Assembly: GCA_018725485.1 (NCBI GenBank) | Contig: QLUP01000054.1 | Span: 1 to 6,828 of the forward strand | DNA length: 6,828 bases | Source of the DNA: Candidatus Lithacetigena glycinireducens | GTDB lineage: Bacteria > Coprothermobacterota > HKB111 | Reading direction: 5' to 3' | In this document: piece after piece, positions 1 through 6,748 of the stretch | How the letters are laid out: the number at the start of each line of letters is the position of its first letter | Numbering within the stretch: position 1 is the first letter of the stretch | Program-made: the position numbers and the translations under genes | Notes under the pieces: generated by a model | What the model saw: only the letters and a program-made list of their open reading frames with translations | The model's database searches: none | What the model was told of the DNA's origin: nothing

Positions 1-3
1 CAT
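1..3 (-). other. Possible start codon of the next operon gene
   Basis: An ATG occupies 3-1 on the minus strand, two bases after the TAA of the M23 gene (8-6). Given the tight packing of the operon it could start another gene; in many bacteria ftsE-ftsX-M23 is followed by a C-terminal processing peptidase (S41 family). No Shine-Dalgarno is visible before it, and no coding sequence is available to test it. Confidence 0.2.
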
Positions 4-5
4 TT

Positions 6-1154
6 TTAGGGAAGATATCTCTGAGGGTCAACATGTACTCCACCAATAATGATTTCAAAGTGGAGATGGGGTCCGGTAGAATAACCGGTGCTGCCACAGA
101 GGCCAATTATTTGTCCTCGTTTAACCAACTGCCCCTTTTTTACTAAGATTTTACTCAGGTGAGCATAACGGGTAGCCACGCCATTTCCATGGTAAACCAG
201 AACCATCAAACCATAAAAAGCCCTCCAACCCGTAAGAACCACTTCTCCACTTCTGGAAGCATAGATAGGCGAACCGGTAGGAGCGGCTATATCCAGACCG
301 ATATGTTTCCCCAGATGCCGGCGGTACACCCCAAAAGGAGAGGTTATCCTGCCATAGAGGGGCCAGATGAAGCCTTCACCAGCGCGACCGATGGCCTTGC
401 CTTTTCGTTCAGCCTCTAATTTTTTTAACAAGGACTGTATTTCTTTGGCTTCTTTATCTATTTGAGCCTGCAGTTCTTTCGCTTTTTTGGAATAATCTTC
501 CTTCTCTGATTGCACCTGCTGCAGGATATTCTCTTTACGTGCGACCGACTTAGCAAGTTCTTCCTTTTTAAGGGCTATATCCTGTTTCAGGGCGGTGGTT
601 TCTTCAACTATTTTTTCCAGGCCAGATTTTTTGGTTTGGAGCTCCATTTGCTGGTTTTTATTTTTTATTAATAACTCCTTATCATAAGACATTAAAAAAC
701 CGAAATCGAACATATATCTGCTAAAATCTGTCAGGCTGTGGCCTCCCTGCAAGAAAAGGGTAAGGAGGCCACCTCGATTGAGTCTGTCAAGGTAAATAAG
801 TCTTTTTTTGATTTTATCGCTGATTTCTTCAATTTTACTATTGATATTTTTAATTTCTTCCTCGGTTTTTTGGTTTTCCCCCTCTAAGTAAGCGAGCCTG
901 GATTCCAGGTAAGCAATGTCTTTTTCTCTTCGTTCTATGTCTTTATCTATGGTATTTATCTCTTTTAACAAACTTTTCTCTTTAGTTGATAATTGTTTGA
1001 CCAATTTATTTACAGAATTTAGGGTTTTTTGCAGAGTTGTTAGTTTATCCTGCTTGGTTTTAAGCCGGTCGTCGGTAGTTGCCAGAGACAGACTTATATT
1101 TAAAGTGGTTAAAACTAAAACCAGGACGATAAAGGAAGAAACTATTTTTTTCAT
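6..1154 (-). CDS. Secreted coiled-coil M23 (LytM/EnvC-like) peptidoglycan endopeptidase
   Basis: Predicted zinc metallohydrolase acting on peptidoglycan outside the membrane. The 382-residue protein starts with a signal peptide (MKK, hydrophobic core about 7-22, likely cleavage near 25-27). It continues with long charged heptad-like coiled coils (about 28-128 and 158-255), separated by a short segment at 129-155 (LFLQGGHSLTDFSRY) as in EnvC/PcsB/CwlO-type proteins. The C-terminal M23 domain spans about 262-382. The family's residues are all visible: H284 and D288 (HxxxD), H332 in YAHLS, and H363/H365 in GPHLHFE. H284, D288 and H365 should bind zinc. It is therefore probably an active enzyme, unlike E. 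coli EnvC, whose LytM domain is degenerate and acts as an amidase activator. The ATG directly follows the ftsX stop codon and has a strong Shine-Dalgarno (AAGGAGG, 1160-1166, 5-nt spacer). Position after ftsEX suggests it is the effector controlled by that complex (inference). The cleaved bond cannot be read from sequence. Confidence 0.93.
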   Translation of the reverse strand: MKKIVSSFIVLVLVLTTLNISLSLATTDDRLKTKQDKLTTLQKTLNSVNKLVKQLSTKEKSLLKEINTIDKDIERREKDIAYLESRLAYLEGENQKTEEEIKNINSKIEEISDKIKKRLIYLDRLNRGGLLTLFLQGGHSLTDFSRYMFDFGFLMSYDKELLIKNKNQQMELQTKKSGLEKIVEETTALKQDIALKKEELAKSVARKENILQQVQSEKEDYSKKAKELQAQIDKEAKEIQSLLKKLEAERKGKAIGRAGEGFIWPLYGRITSPFGVYRRHLGKHIGLDIAAPTGSPIYASRSGEVVLTGWRAFYGLMVLVYHGNGVATRYAHLSKILVKKGQLVKRGQIIGLCGSTGYSTGPHLHFEIIIGGVHVDPQRYLP

Positions 1155-2072
1155 CTATTCCTCCTTCAGGTACCTGTTGGTTGCCAGGATAGCTCCCAGC
1201 GCTCCAATAGGGATGCCGATGGAAGAAATAAATATCCAGAGGTACCACCAGTTGCTAATGTTAGTTGGAGAAAGGGGGTTAAGAAAATAAAAAATACTTT
1301 TAAGGATGGCGGTGAAGCCCGGGTTAAAGAAGAACATCAACAATATAGTAATAATACCTCCACCGAGGCCATACAACAGCCCTTCCAGTATAAAAGGACG
1401 CATAACATAAGAGGTTGGAGCACCTACTATACCCATAATCTGTATTTCCTCGCGTCTGCCCCTGATGGCAAACCCGACTGTTAATGATATCAAAATAATA
1501 GCAAAAAGGGCAAATAATATAAAGACTATAGTTCCAACTAATCGGACAGCGGAAACTATCTGGTTAACACGGTTTATAGTATCACCGGTATTTAATATAC
1601 TGGTTATCAGGGGAATTTCCTGGAATAAAGCGACCATTTTGGGGGCATCCTCCAGGTGGTTAAGGGTAATTTCCAGAGAGGGTGGAATGGGGTTATCATC
1701 AATATCGGTAGATATGGACCCGTGACTTCCCATCAGGTAGGATAACCTACCGAGAGCTTCTTCAGGAGTTATCAGCTTGACAGTTTTTACTTCAGGCCTA
1801 ATCTGAAAAATACCAATCAAATCATCAATAGCTTCTTGAGGGGTGCTCTTTTCCAGGTAGGCTACCAGGGAAACCTGGGTTTGAATATGTGTAGCCGCTT
1901 CTCTGAAAACCATCACCAACCCCGAAGTTACCGTCAGGGTGGTTAAAGCAATGGTTATAGAAAGCACTGAAGCGGTGCTTACATATATGTTTCTGGATAT
2001 ACCTGCATAGGCTTTCTTGAGAGCCCGTCCCCAGATGATTAACAGTGGCTGGTATTTATCCTTCACTAACAA
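1155..2072 (-). CDS. ftsX: FtsX, membrane subunit of the FtsEX division/cell-wall complex
   Basis: Integral membrane partner of FtsE; it transmits ATP-driven movement to peptidoglycan hydrolases outside the cell. The 305 residues show the family layout: a short cytoplasmic N-terminus, TM1 about 33-55, an extracellular domain about 58-175 containing the family-typical DNPIPPSLEITL segment (126-137), then TM2 about 178-203, TM3 about 225-249 and TM4 about 275-298. After TM2 comes the FtsX/MacB-like coupling stretch GRREEIQIMGIVGAP (205-219), followed by PFILEG. The start is a TTG at 2072 with GAGG six bases upstream. An in-frame TAA lies seven codons upstream with no other start between, so the only alternative near the N-terminus is GTG at 2066. 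The TTG start overlaps ftsE by 17 nt, implying translational coupling and balanced production of the two subunits. It ends with TAG, immediately followed by the ATG of the M23 hydrolase gene. Confidence 0.94.
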   Translation of the reverse strand: MLVKDKYQPLLIIWGRALKKAYAGISRNIYVSTASVLSITIALTTLTVTSGLVMVFREAATHIQTQVSLVAYLEKSTPQEAIDDLIGIFQIRPEVKTVKLITPEEALGRLSYLMGSHGSISTDIDDNPIPPSLEITLNHLEDAPKMVALFQEIPLITSILNTGDTINRVNQIVSAVRLVGTIVFILFALFAIILISLTVGFAIRGRREEIQIMGIVGAPTSYVMRPFILEGLLYGLGGGIITILLMFFFNPGFTAILKSIFYFLNPLSPTNISNWWYLWIFISSIGIPIGALGAILATNRYLKEE

Positions 2073-2718
2073 TTCTTCCCTCGCGAAGCTTTATTATCCT
2101 GCCTGGATTTTTACGCGTTAATTCTTCATTGTGAGTAGCAAAGACAATGCTCATACCGCGTTGGTGCAGGGTGCTAAGCACGCTCATTATACCATGAGCG
2201 GTTTCCCTGTCCAGGTTGGCTGTAGGCTCATCAGCCAGAAGTAAAATCGGTTCAGAAGCAATAGCTCGGGCTATAGCCACCCTTTGTTGTTCTCCACCAG
2301 AGAGTTCAGCAGGAAACAAATCTCTTTTATTTTCCAGCGCCAACCAGCTGAAGATACTCTCTAACCTTTTTTTGATAGATTTATCCGAATAACCCTGAAC
2401 TTCCAGGGGAAGGGAAGCGTTTTCAAAGGAAGTACGATAAGGAACCAGGCGATAATCCTGGAAAATAACCCCAATCTGCCTTCTGATAGCAGACACTCCA
2501 GCAGGAGAAAGGTGCTTAAGGTTTTTACCCATGAAAGTGACCTGCCCAAAAGAAGGCACCTGGGCCCGGTAGGCTAATTCCAGCAAAGTAGTTTTACCCG
2601 ACCCGGTAGGCCCAAGCATATAGACCATCTCTCCCTGTTCAATGGTTAAGGAGATGTTTCTCAGGGCAAACACTTTTCTATGGGGATAGATTTTGCTGGC
2701 TTTAAAATAAGTTAACAT
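2056..2718 (-). CDS. ftsE: FtsE, ATPase subunit of the FtsEX complex
   Basis: Cytoplasmic ABC-type ATPase that works with FtsX in cell division and/or wall elongation; it is thought to transmit a signal rather than transport a substrate. The 220 residues (E. coli FtsE has 222) contain every nucleotide-binding motif in order: Walker A GPTGSGKT (36-43), Q-loop FQDYRLVP (86-93) followed by the FtsE-typical RTSFEN, signature LSGGEQQRVAIARA (139-152), Walker B ILLLADEP (158-165, E164 catalytic), D-loop NLD (168-170) and switch histidine H196 in FATHNEE. The ATG at 2718 is fixed by an in-frame TGA 24 nt upstream with no other start codon between. No good Shine-Dalgarno precedes it. Its first seven bases overlap the end of prfB, so expression probably depends on coupling to prfB translation. 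General ABC importers share these motifs; the adjacent ftsX makes the assignment firm. Confidence 0.96.
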   Translation of the reverse strand: MLTYFKASKIYPHRKVFALRNISLTIEQGEMVYMLGPTGSGKTTLLELAYRAQVPSFGQVTFMGKNLKHLSPAGVSAIRRQIGVIFQDYRLVPYRTSFENASLPLEVQGYSDKSIKKRLESIFSWLALENKRDLFPAELSGGEQQRVAIARAIASEPILLLADEPTANLDRETAHGIMSVLSTLHQRGMSIVFATHNEELTRKNPGRIIKLREGRIVSEG

Positions 2719-3789
2719 TGAATTGATTTCAGGTAGGCTTCAATAAATATATCTATTTCCCCCCTCATCACAGATTCCACATCTCCTACTTCCACCTCGG
2801 TACGATGGTCTTTAACCATCTGGTAAGGTTGGAACACATAGGAACGAATCTGGTTTCCCCAGGAAGCGCTTTTATATTCTCCTTTTATTGTTCTAATCTC
2901 CTTTTTTTGTTGTTCTTCCCTTACCTGGAAAAGTCTGGAGGCTAACACTTTTATAGCAGTAGCCTTATTCAGATGTTGAGATCTTTCATTCTGGCAGGTG
3001 ACTACTAAGCCTGTTGGTAGGTGGGTTATTCTTACCGCGGAATCGGTTTTTTGCACATGTTGCCCACCTTTACCAGAGGACCTGTAGGTATCTATTCTTA
3101 ACTCGCTTTCATCAACTGCCACTTCTACCTCTTGCATTTCTGGCGTAACTTCCACCAGTGCAAAAGAGGTGTGTCTTCTTTTATTAGCATCAAAAGGGGA
3201 AATCCTTACCAACCTATGTACCCCGGCTTCTGATTTCAGATAGCCATAAGCATAATCTCCGTCAACCTGAAGGGTCATACTTTTTATTCCTGCTTCATCT
3301 CCTGGAGAGGTTTCTATAATCTTAACATTATAATCCTTTTTAGTACACCAGAAATAATACATACGGGATAAAAGTTCTGCCCAATCCTGGGCATCCACAC
3401 CTCCAGAACCCGCATGGACTGAGAGAAAACAGGAGCGTTTATCAAGAGGGTCTTTAAAAAGCAAGAGCAATTTAAATTCCAGGGCTTCTTTAATACCTCT
3501 CTCTAATTTTTCTTCAAATTCGTTTTTGAGGGAAGTATCAGAGGTTTCCTCCATAAGCTCCTTAAGGTTTTGTAATTCTTCGTAGGCGGCTTCCAGATTC
3601 TCCTGCCGATTAATAAATTTTTTCAAGTTTTCTATTTCTTTAAACAGGTTCTGAGCTTTTTCAGGGTCGTTCCATAAGGTAGGAGATTCTGTTTTAAGGG
3701 CAAGTTCAGCCAGACGGTTTTTCCAGTCTGAGGCTTCAAAGAAACCTCCTTATCTCTTCCAGGTATTCTCTAAATAAGTTTTCGTCCAT
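2712..3789 (-). CDS. prfB: Peptide chain release factor 2, expressed by programmed +1 frameshift
   Basis: RF2 recognises UGA and UAA stop codons and triggers hydrolysis of peptidyl-tRNA on the ribosome. The gene is split across two frames. The zero frame starts at ATG 3789 and reads 17 residues (MDENLFREYLEEIRRFL) before a UGA at 3738-3736. Skipping the T at 3738 opens the +1 frame, EASDWKNRLAEL and onward, to a TAA at 2714-2712. The joined product is 358 residues, against 365 in E. coli. The RF2 stop-codon reading motif SPF lies at about 197-199 and the catalytic GGQ at about 241-243. The start is firm: the secA stop TAA (3795-3793) is in the same frame six bases upstream, and this is the only ATG before the shift site. 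A weak purine stretch (AGAAGA) overlapping the secA end may serve as Shine-Dalgarno. An annotation beginning at the internal TTG (3626) would lose 54 residues. Confidence 0.95.
3736..3750 (-). promoter_or_regulatory. prfB programmed +1 frameshift (recoding) site
   Basis: On the minus strand the sequence reads AGGAGG TTT CTT TGA. It combines an internal Shine-Dalgarno-like AGGAGG (3750-3745), a 3-nt spacer, the slippery codon CTT (3741-3739) and the in-frame stop TGA (3738-3736). This matches the known RF2 autoregulatory signal (E. coli AGGGGG UAU CUU UGA) including the 3-nt spacing. When RF2 is scarce, the ribosome pauses at UGA, anti-Shine-Dalgarno pairing helps tRNA-Leu slip to UUU, and full-length RF2 is made. 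When RF2 is plentiful, a 17-residue peptide is released. The base after UGA is A, so the first +1 codon is GAA (Glu) rather than the more common GAC (Asp). Confidence 0.95.
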
Positions 3790-3792
3790 AAA

Positions 3793-6144
3793 TTATCTTC
3801 TTTTAGGTGCTCTCGAAGCAGGTTGGGGAGACTCTTTCACCTGAAAATGGAATAGTATTCTCAAAAACTCGCTTTTGGTTGATTCCATCATCTCCGAGAA
3901 TAACCTGTGGGCTTCGTAGCGAAATTCCACCAGTGGTTCTTTCTGAGCGTAAGCCCTTAAACCTATGCCTTCCTTGATGTGGTCAATGTTTAGAAGGTGT
4001 TCCTTGAAGTGTTCATCAAGAATTCTTAAAAACACAAATTTCTCCACCGACTTCAAGGTTTCCTCACCAAACTGCTGTTCCCGGTCCTGGTATTTTTTAA
4101 CCAGGTATTCTGTAAGAGCCTCGGTATTATAGGTAGTTTCCGAAAGGTCATAAGGAAGGGAGCCAAAAATCAGGAGAAGTTCTTTTTTTATCTCCTCAAA
4201 AGAGATTTGGCCACCTTCTAACTCTTTAAAGTAAGCCTCAACTACTTCTTTAATAAATATCAGAACCTGCTCTTTTAGTCTCTCAGACTGGAGAGCTTTT
4301 CTTCTTTCGCGGTAAACGAACTCCCGTTGTCGGTTAAGGACATCATCAAAGTTAATCAGGGCTTTACGAATTTCAAAGTTGTACTTTTCCACCCTTTTCT
4401 GGGCAGTTTCAATAGCCCGGCTTAGAAGGGCATGGTCAAGGGGTTCATCTTCAGGAAAACTAAGCCTTTCCATAAGTCTTTGCAACATTTCTCCGCCGAA
4501 TATTTTCATTAATTCATCGTCCAGAGAGACATAGAAGCGGGATTCTCCAAAATCTCCCTGCCTTCCCGACCTACCCCTGAGTTGATTATCTATTCTTCTA
4601 CTTTCATGTCTTTCAGTACCAATCACATAAAGTCCACCAATGTCTTTTATACCATTACCCAGAACAATGTCCACACCGCGACCGGCCATGTTAGTAGCAA
4701 TAGTCACCGCGTTTTTCTGGCCAGCCTTAGCTATGATGGATGCTTCTTTTTCGTGGTATTTAGCATTAAGAACCTCATGGGGTACCCCCTCTCTTTTAAG
4801 CAGGGAGCTTAAAACCTCAGATTTTTCTATAGAACGGGTGCCTACCAGTACCGGCCTTCCTCTCTGGCTATTTCTTACTATGTCCCTGATGATTGCGCGG
4901 AATTTGCCTTTCTCCGTTTTATATACCACATCGGTGTTATCAACCCTTATCATGGGTAGATTGGTGGGGATAACTACCGTTTCCAGCCCGTAAATAGAGC
5001 GAAACTCCTCTGCTTCTGTATATGCTGTACCGGTCATACCGGCTAATTTTTCATACATACGAAAATAGTTTTGGATGCTGATGGTGGCTAATGTTTGTGT
5101 TTCCTCCCTGACTAACACATTTTCTTTGGCTTCAATAGCCTGATGCAGGCCATCGCTGTATCTTCTTCCAGGGAGCATCCTGCCGGTGAACTCATCAACA
5201 ATTACCACCTCTCCTTCCTTAACCACATAATTCACATCTTTTTTAAATAAATAATGGGCCTTGAGAGATTGGGTTATGTGCCTGAGGATAGAAGAATGCT
5301 CGGGGTCGTATAGGTTATCTACATGAAGTAAATTTTCTAATTGCTTTATACCAGCCTCAGTCAGAGTAGCGGATTTTGCTTTATGGTCAAGTTCGAAATC
5401 TTTTCCTTCTTTTAACCTGGTAGCCCAGCGGTTAGCGCGGTAATAGGTGGTAGTAGATTCAGCAGAAGGGCCGGCGATAATGAGAGGGGTACGGGCTTCG
5501 TCAATTAAGATGGAGTCAACCTCGTCCACAATACCATAGGTAAGTTTTCTTTGCACCATCTCCTGCGCATCAATCGCCATATTGTCTCTCAGGTAATCAA
5601 AACCGAACTCGGTGTTGGTACCATAAGTGATATCAGCCAGGTAAGCCTTCTTTTTTTCCTGGTGTGACTGCCCGTGCAGGGTAACCCCTACCTTTAAGCC
5701 GAGAAAATTGTATATGGGTCCCATCCACTCTGCGTCTCTTTTTGCCAGGTACTCGTTGACGGTGATAAGGTGTACTCCCTCTCCGGTAAGGGTATTTAAG
5801 CAAACAGGCAGTGTAGCTACCAGGGTTTTCCCTTCACCGGTTTTCATTTCAGCAATCATTCCCTTATGCAGAACTACACCACCAATTATCTGGACATCAA
5901 AATGCCTTAAACCGATAGTTCGAGTAGAAACCTCCCGTACCAGAGCAAAAACTTCAGGAAGAAGCGAGTCCAAGGTTTCGCCATTTTGAAAGCGGTTACG
6001 ATATTGGTTCATTCTGCTTTTAAGGTCATCATCACTGCTTTTTTTAACCTCTTCTTCTAATGATGAAACCTTAACCAGTAAGGGTCTAATGTTTTTTAGA
6101 ATCCTGGTAGAAGGGTCTAAATATCTTTTAAGGAAGTTTAACAA
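3793..6144 (-). CDS. secA: SecA, preprotein translocase motor ATPase
   Basis: SecA pushes unfolded secretory proteins through SecYEG using ATP. The 783-residue protein shows the expected order: Walker A MKTGEGKT (100-107), Walker B and following block VDEVDSILIDEARTPLIIAG (206-225), the preprotein crosslinking domain after it, VDEFTGRMLPGRRYSDG (316-332), LAGMTGTAYTE (367-377), then the second ATPase half with TNMAGRGVDI (484-493) and RIDNQLRGRSGRQGD (517-531). A helical scaffold/wing region follows, ending with GIGLRAYAQKEPLVEFRYEA (726-745). The start is TTG at 6144 with AGGA at 6155-6152 (7-nt spacer). An in-frame TAG at 6174-6172 with no other start between makes this start firm, and MLNFLKRYLDP fits SecA N-termini. 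Oddities: the tail after the scaffold is only about 14 residues, with no Cys-rich zinc/SecB-binding motif, and the usual scaffold Trp is Phe714. B. subtilis SecA has 841 residues and E. coli 901. Confidence 0.97.
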   Translation of the reverse strand: MLNFLKRYLDPSTRILKNIRPLLVKVSSLEEEVKKSSDDDLKSRMNQYRNRFQNGETLDSLLPEVFALVREVSTRTIGLRHFDVQIIGGVVLHKGMIAEMKTGEGKTLVATLPVCLNTLTGEGVHLITVNEYLAKRDAEWMGPIYNFLGLKVGVTLHGQSHQEKKKAYLADITYGTNTEFGFDYLRDNMAIDAQEMVQRKLTYGIVDEVDSILIDEARTPLIIAGPSAESTTTYYRANRWATRLKEGKDFELDHKAKSATLTEAGIKQLENLLHVDNLYDPEHSSILRHITQSLKAHYLFKKDVNYVVKEGEVVIVDEFTGRMLPGRRYSDGLHQAIEAKENVLVREETQTLATISIQNYFRMYEKLAGMTGTAYTEAEEFRSIYGLETVVIPTNLPMIRVDNTDVVYKTEKGKFRAIIRDIVRNSQRGRPVLVGTRSIEKSEVLSSLLKREGVPHEVLNAKYHEKEASIIAKAGQKNAVTIATNMAGRGVDIVLGNGIKDIGGLYVIGTERHESRRIDNQLRGRSGRQGDFGESRFYVSLDDELMKIFGGEMLQRLMERLSFPEDEPLDHALLSRAIETAQKRVEKYNFEIRKALINFDDVLNRQREFVYRERRKALQSERLKEQVLIFIKEVVEAYFKELEGGQISFEEIKKELLLIFGSLPYDLSETTYNTEALTEYLVKKYQDREQQFGEETLKSVEKFVFLRILDEHFKEHLLNIDHIKEGIGLRAYAQKEPLVEFRYEAHRLFSEMMESTKSEFLRILFHFQVKESPQPASRAPKRR

Positions 6145-6151
6145 TTTTTTA

Positions 6152-6155
6152 TCCT
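6152..6155 (-). promoter_or_regulatory. secA Shine-Dalgarno deciding the TTG start
   Basis: AGGA on the minus strand lies 7 nt (TAAAAAA) before the TTG at 6144. Together with the in-frame TAG at 6174-6172 it supports TTG as the true secA initiator. The site sits only five bases downstream of the hairpin at 6161-6191. Confidence 0.7.
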
Positions 6156-6160
6156 GAACC

Positions 6161-6191
6161 TTAACTCTTTCCTAAAAAAGGAAAAACTTAA
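6161..6191 (-). other. Imperfect hairpin between hpf and secA
   Basis: In the minus-strand RNA, 13-nt arms (6191-6179 and 6173-6161) can pair around a five-U loop. There are eleven Watson-Crick pairs, one G-U pair and one G-G mismatch. The left arm contains the hpf stop codon (6190-6188). No U-tract follows the right arm, so it does not look like an intrinsic terminator. A role in mRNA processing, 3'-end protection of hpf message, partial attenuation or control of secA translation is possible but not shown. The stem is A-U rich and may be weak. Confidence 0.45.
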
Positions 6192-6721
6192 AGCTCTCCC
6201 AAAATCAAGCCCAGATTTCCGTCAGTTCTTTTATAAAGGAGCCCGATATTTCCAGTCTGGGGATGTAGAAAGAGGAAAAAACTATGACCTAAAAGCTCCA
6301 TCTGTTCAATGGCTTCGTTCTCGTCCATGGGTCTTAATGGAAATTTCTTGGTTTTAACAATTTTTGGTTTTTCCTTTTCTTCTTCAGGGTTGGTGGGGTA
6401 CTCAGGCATTCCTCTGATAATATCATTGGGGTGGGAACGAGAGGTTAGGCGTTCTTTGTATCTTCTTATCTGATTTTCAATGCTTTCTACCGACAAATCA
6501 ATAGAAGAGTACATATCAGTGTTTCTTTCTTCACTTCGGATGATTTTACCGGAAGCCATCAGGGTTATTTCAGAAATGCTCTGCCCTCTTTCCAGAGAAA
6601 GAGTTAGGGTTACACTCTGGATGTTACTAAAGTAACGGGTTAATTTATTTATTTTTTTTATGCCATATTCTTTTAAATCATTGGTTAAATCTATATTTTT
6701 TCCTTTGACAGTTATATTCAT
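6188..6721 (-). CDS. hpf: Long-form ribosome hibernation promoting factor
   Basis: HPF binds the 30S decoding region of idle ribosomes and, in its long form, dimerises them into inactive 100S particles during starvation or stationary phase. The 177-residue protein has the ribosome-binding domain at about 1-95 (MNITVKGKNIDLTNDLKEYG at the start, then RSEERNTDMYSSIDLSVESI at about 63-82) and a charged linker at about 96-120. The C-terminal dimerisation domain covers about 121-177 (IVKTKKFPLRPM, EAIEQMELLGHSFFLF, ending DGNLGLILGEL). Presence of the C-terminal domain separates it from short HPF and YfiA of enteric bacteria. The ATG at 6721 is preceded by GGAGG at 6732-6728 with a 6-nt spacer. 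It is the first gene after the only sizeable intergenic gap and lies 43 bp before secA, a neighbour pairing common in Firmicutes and related phyla. Confidence 0.95.
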   Translation of the reverse strand: MNITVKGKNIDLTNDLKEYGIKKINKLTRYFSNIQSVTLTLSLERGQSISEITLMASGKIIRSEERNTDMYSSIDLSVESIENQIRRYKERLTSRSHPNDIIRGMPEYPTNPEEEKEKPKIVKTKKFPLRPMDENEAIEQMELLGHSFFLFLHPQTGNIGLLYKRTDGNLGLILGEL

Positions 6722-6727
6722 AATTAA

Positions 6728-6732
6728 CCTCC
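6728..6732 (-). promoter_or_regulatory. hpf ribosome binding site
   Basis: GGAGG on the minus strand, followed by a 6-nt spacer (TTAATT) and the ATG at 6721. It is one of the two strongest Shine-Dalgarno sites at a gene start here, the other preceding the M23 gene, and it supports the annotated hpf start. Confidence 0.8.
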
Positions 6733-6748
6733 AGCGATTTGGTTCTGT

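Noticed and set aside
159-419. Plus-strand open frame of 86 codons
   Set aside because: It lies wholly within the conserved M23 peptidase gene on the other strand, has no recognisable domain and no Shine-Dalgarno context.
916-1290. Plus-strand open frame of 124 codons spanning the M23/ftsX junction
   Set aside because: It is antisense to the signal peptide and coiled coil of the M23 gene and the end of ftsX. The hydrophobic and Ser/Leu-rich content is what antisense of Lys/Glu-rich coiled coil gives.
2361-2549. Minus-strand alternative frame inside ftsE (also 1060-1248 across ftsX/M23)
   Set aside because: These overlap real genes in another frame and encode nothing recognisable.
2712-3626. 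prfB read as a 304-residue protein starting at TTG 3626
   Set aside because: The upstream +1 frame continues with clear RF2 N-terminal sequence and joins a leader through a canonical frameshift signal, so this would be a truncated annotation.
3736-3738. Internal TGA read as a nonsense mutation or sequencing error making prfB a pseudogene
   Set aside because: The Shine-Dalgarno, 3-nt spacer and CTT-TGA arrangement exactly match the known regulatory recoding signal, and the rest of the gene is intact.
4640-4993. Plus-strand open frames inside secA (also 4582-4812 and 5708-5989)
   Set aside because: They are antisense shadows of a highly conserved gene, with no family resemblance.
6161-6191. 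Rho-independent terminator between hpf and secA
   Set aside because: The hairpin has an A-U rich stem and no U-run on its downstream side in either direction.
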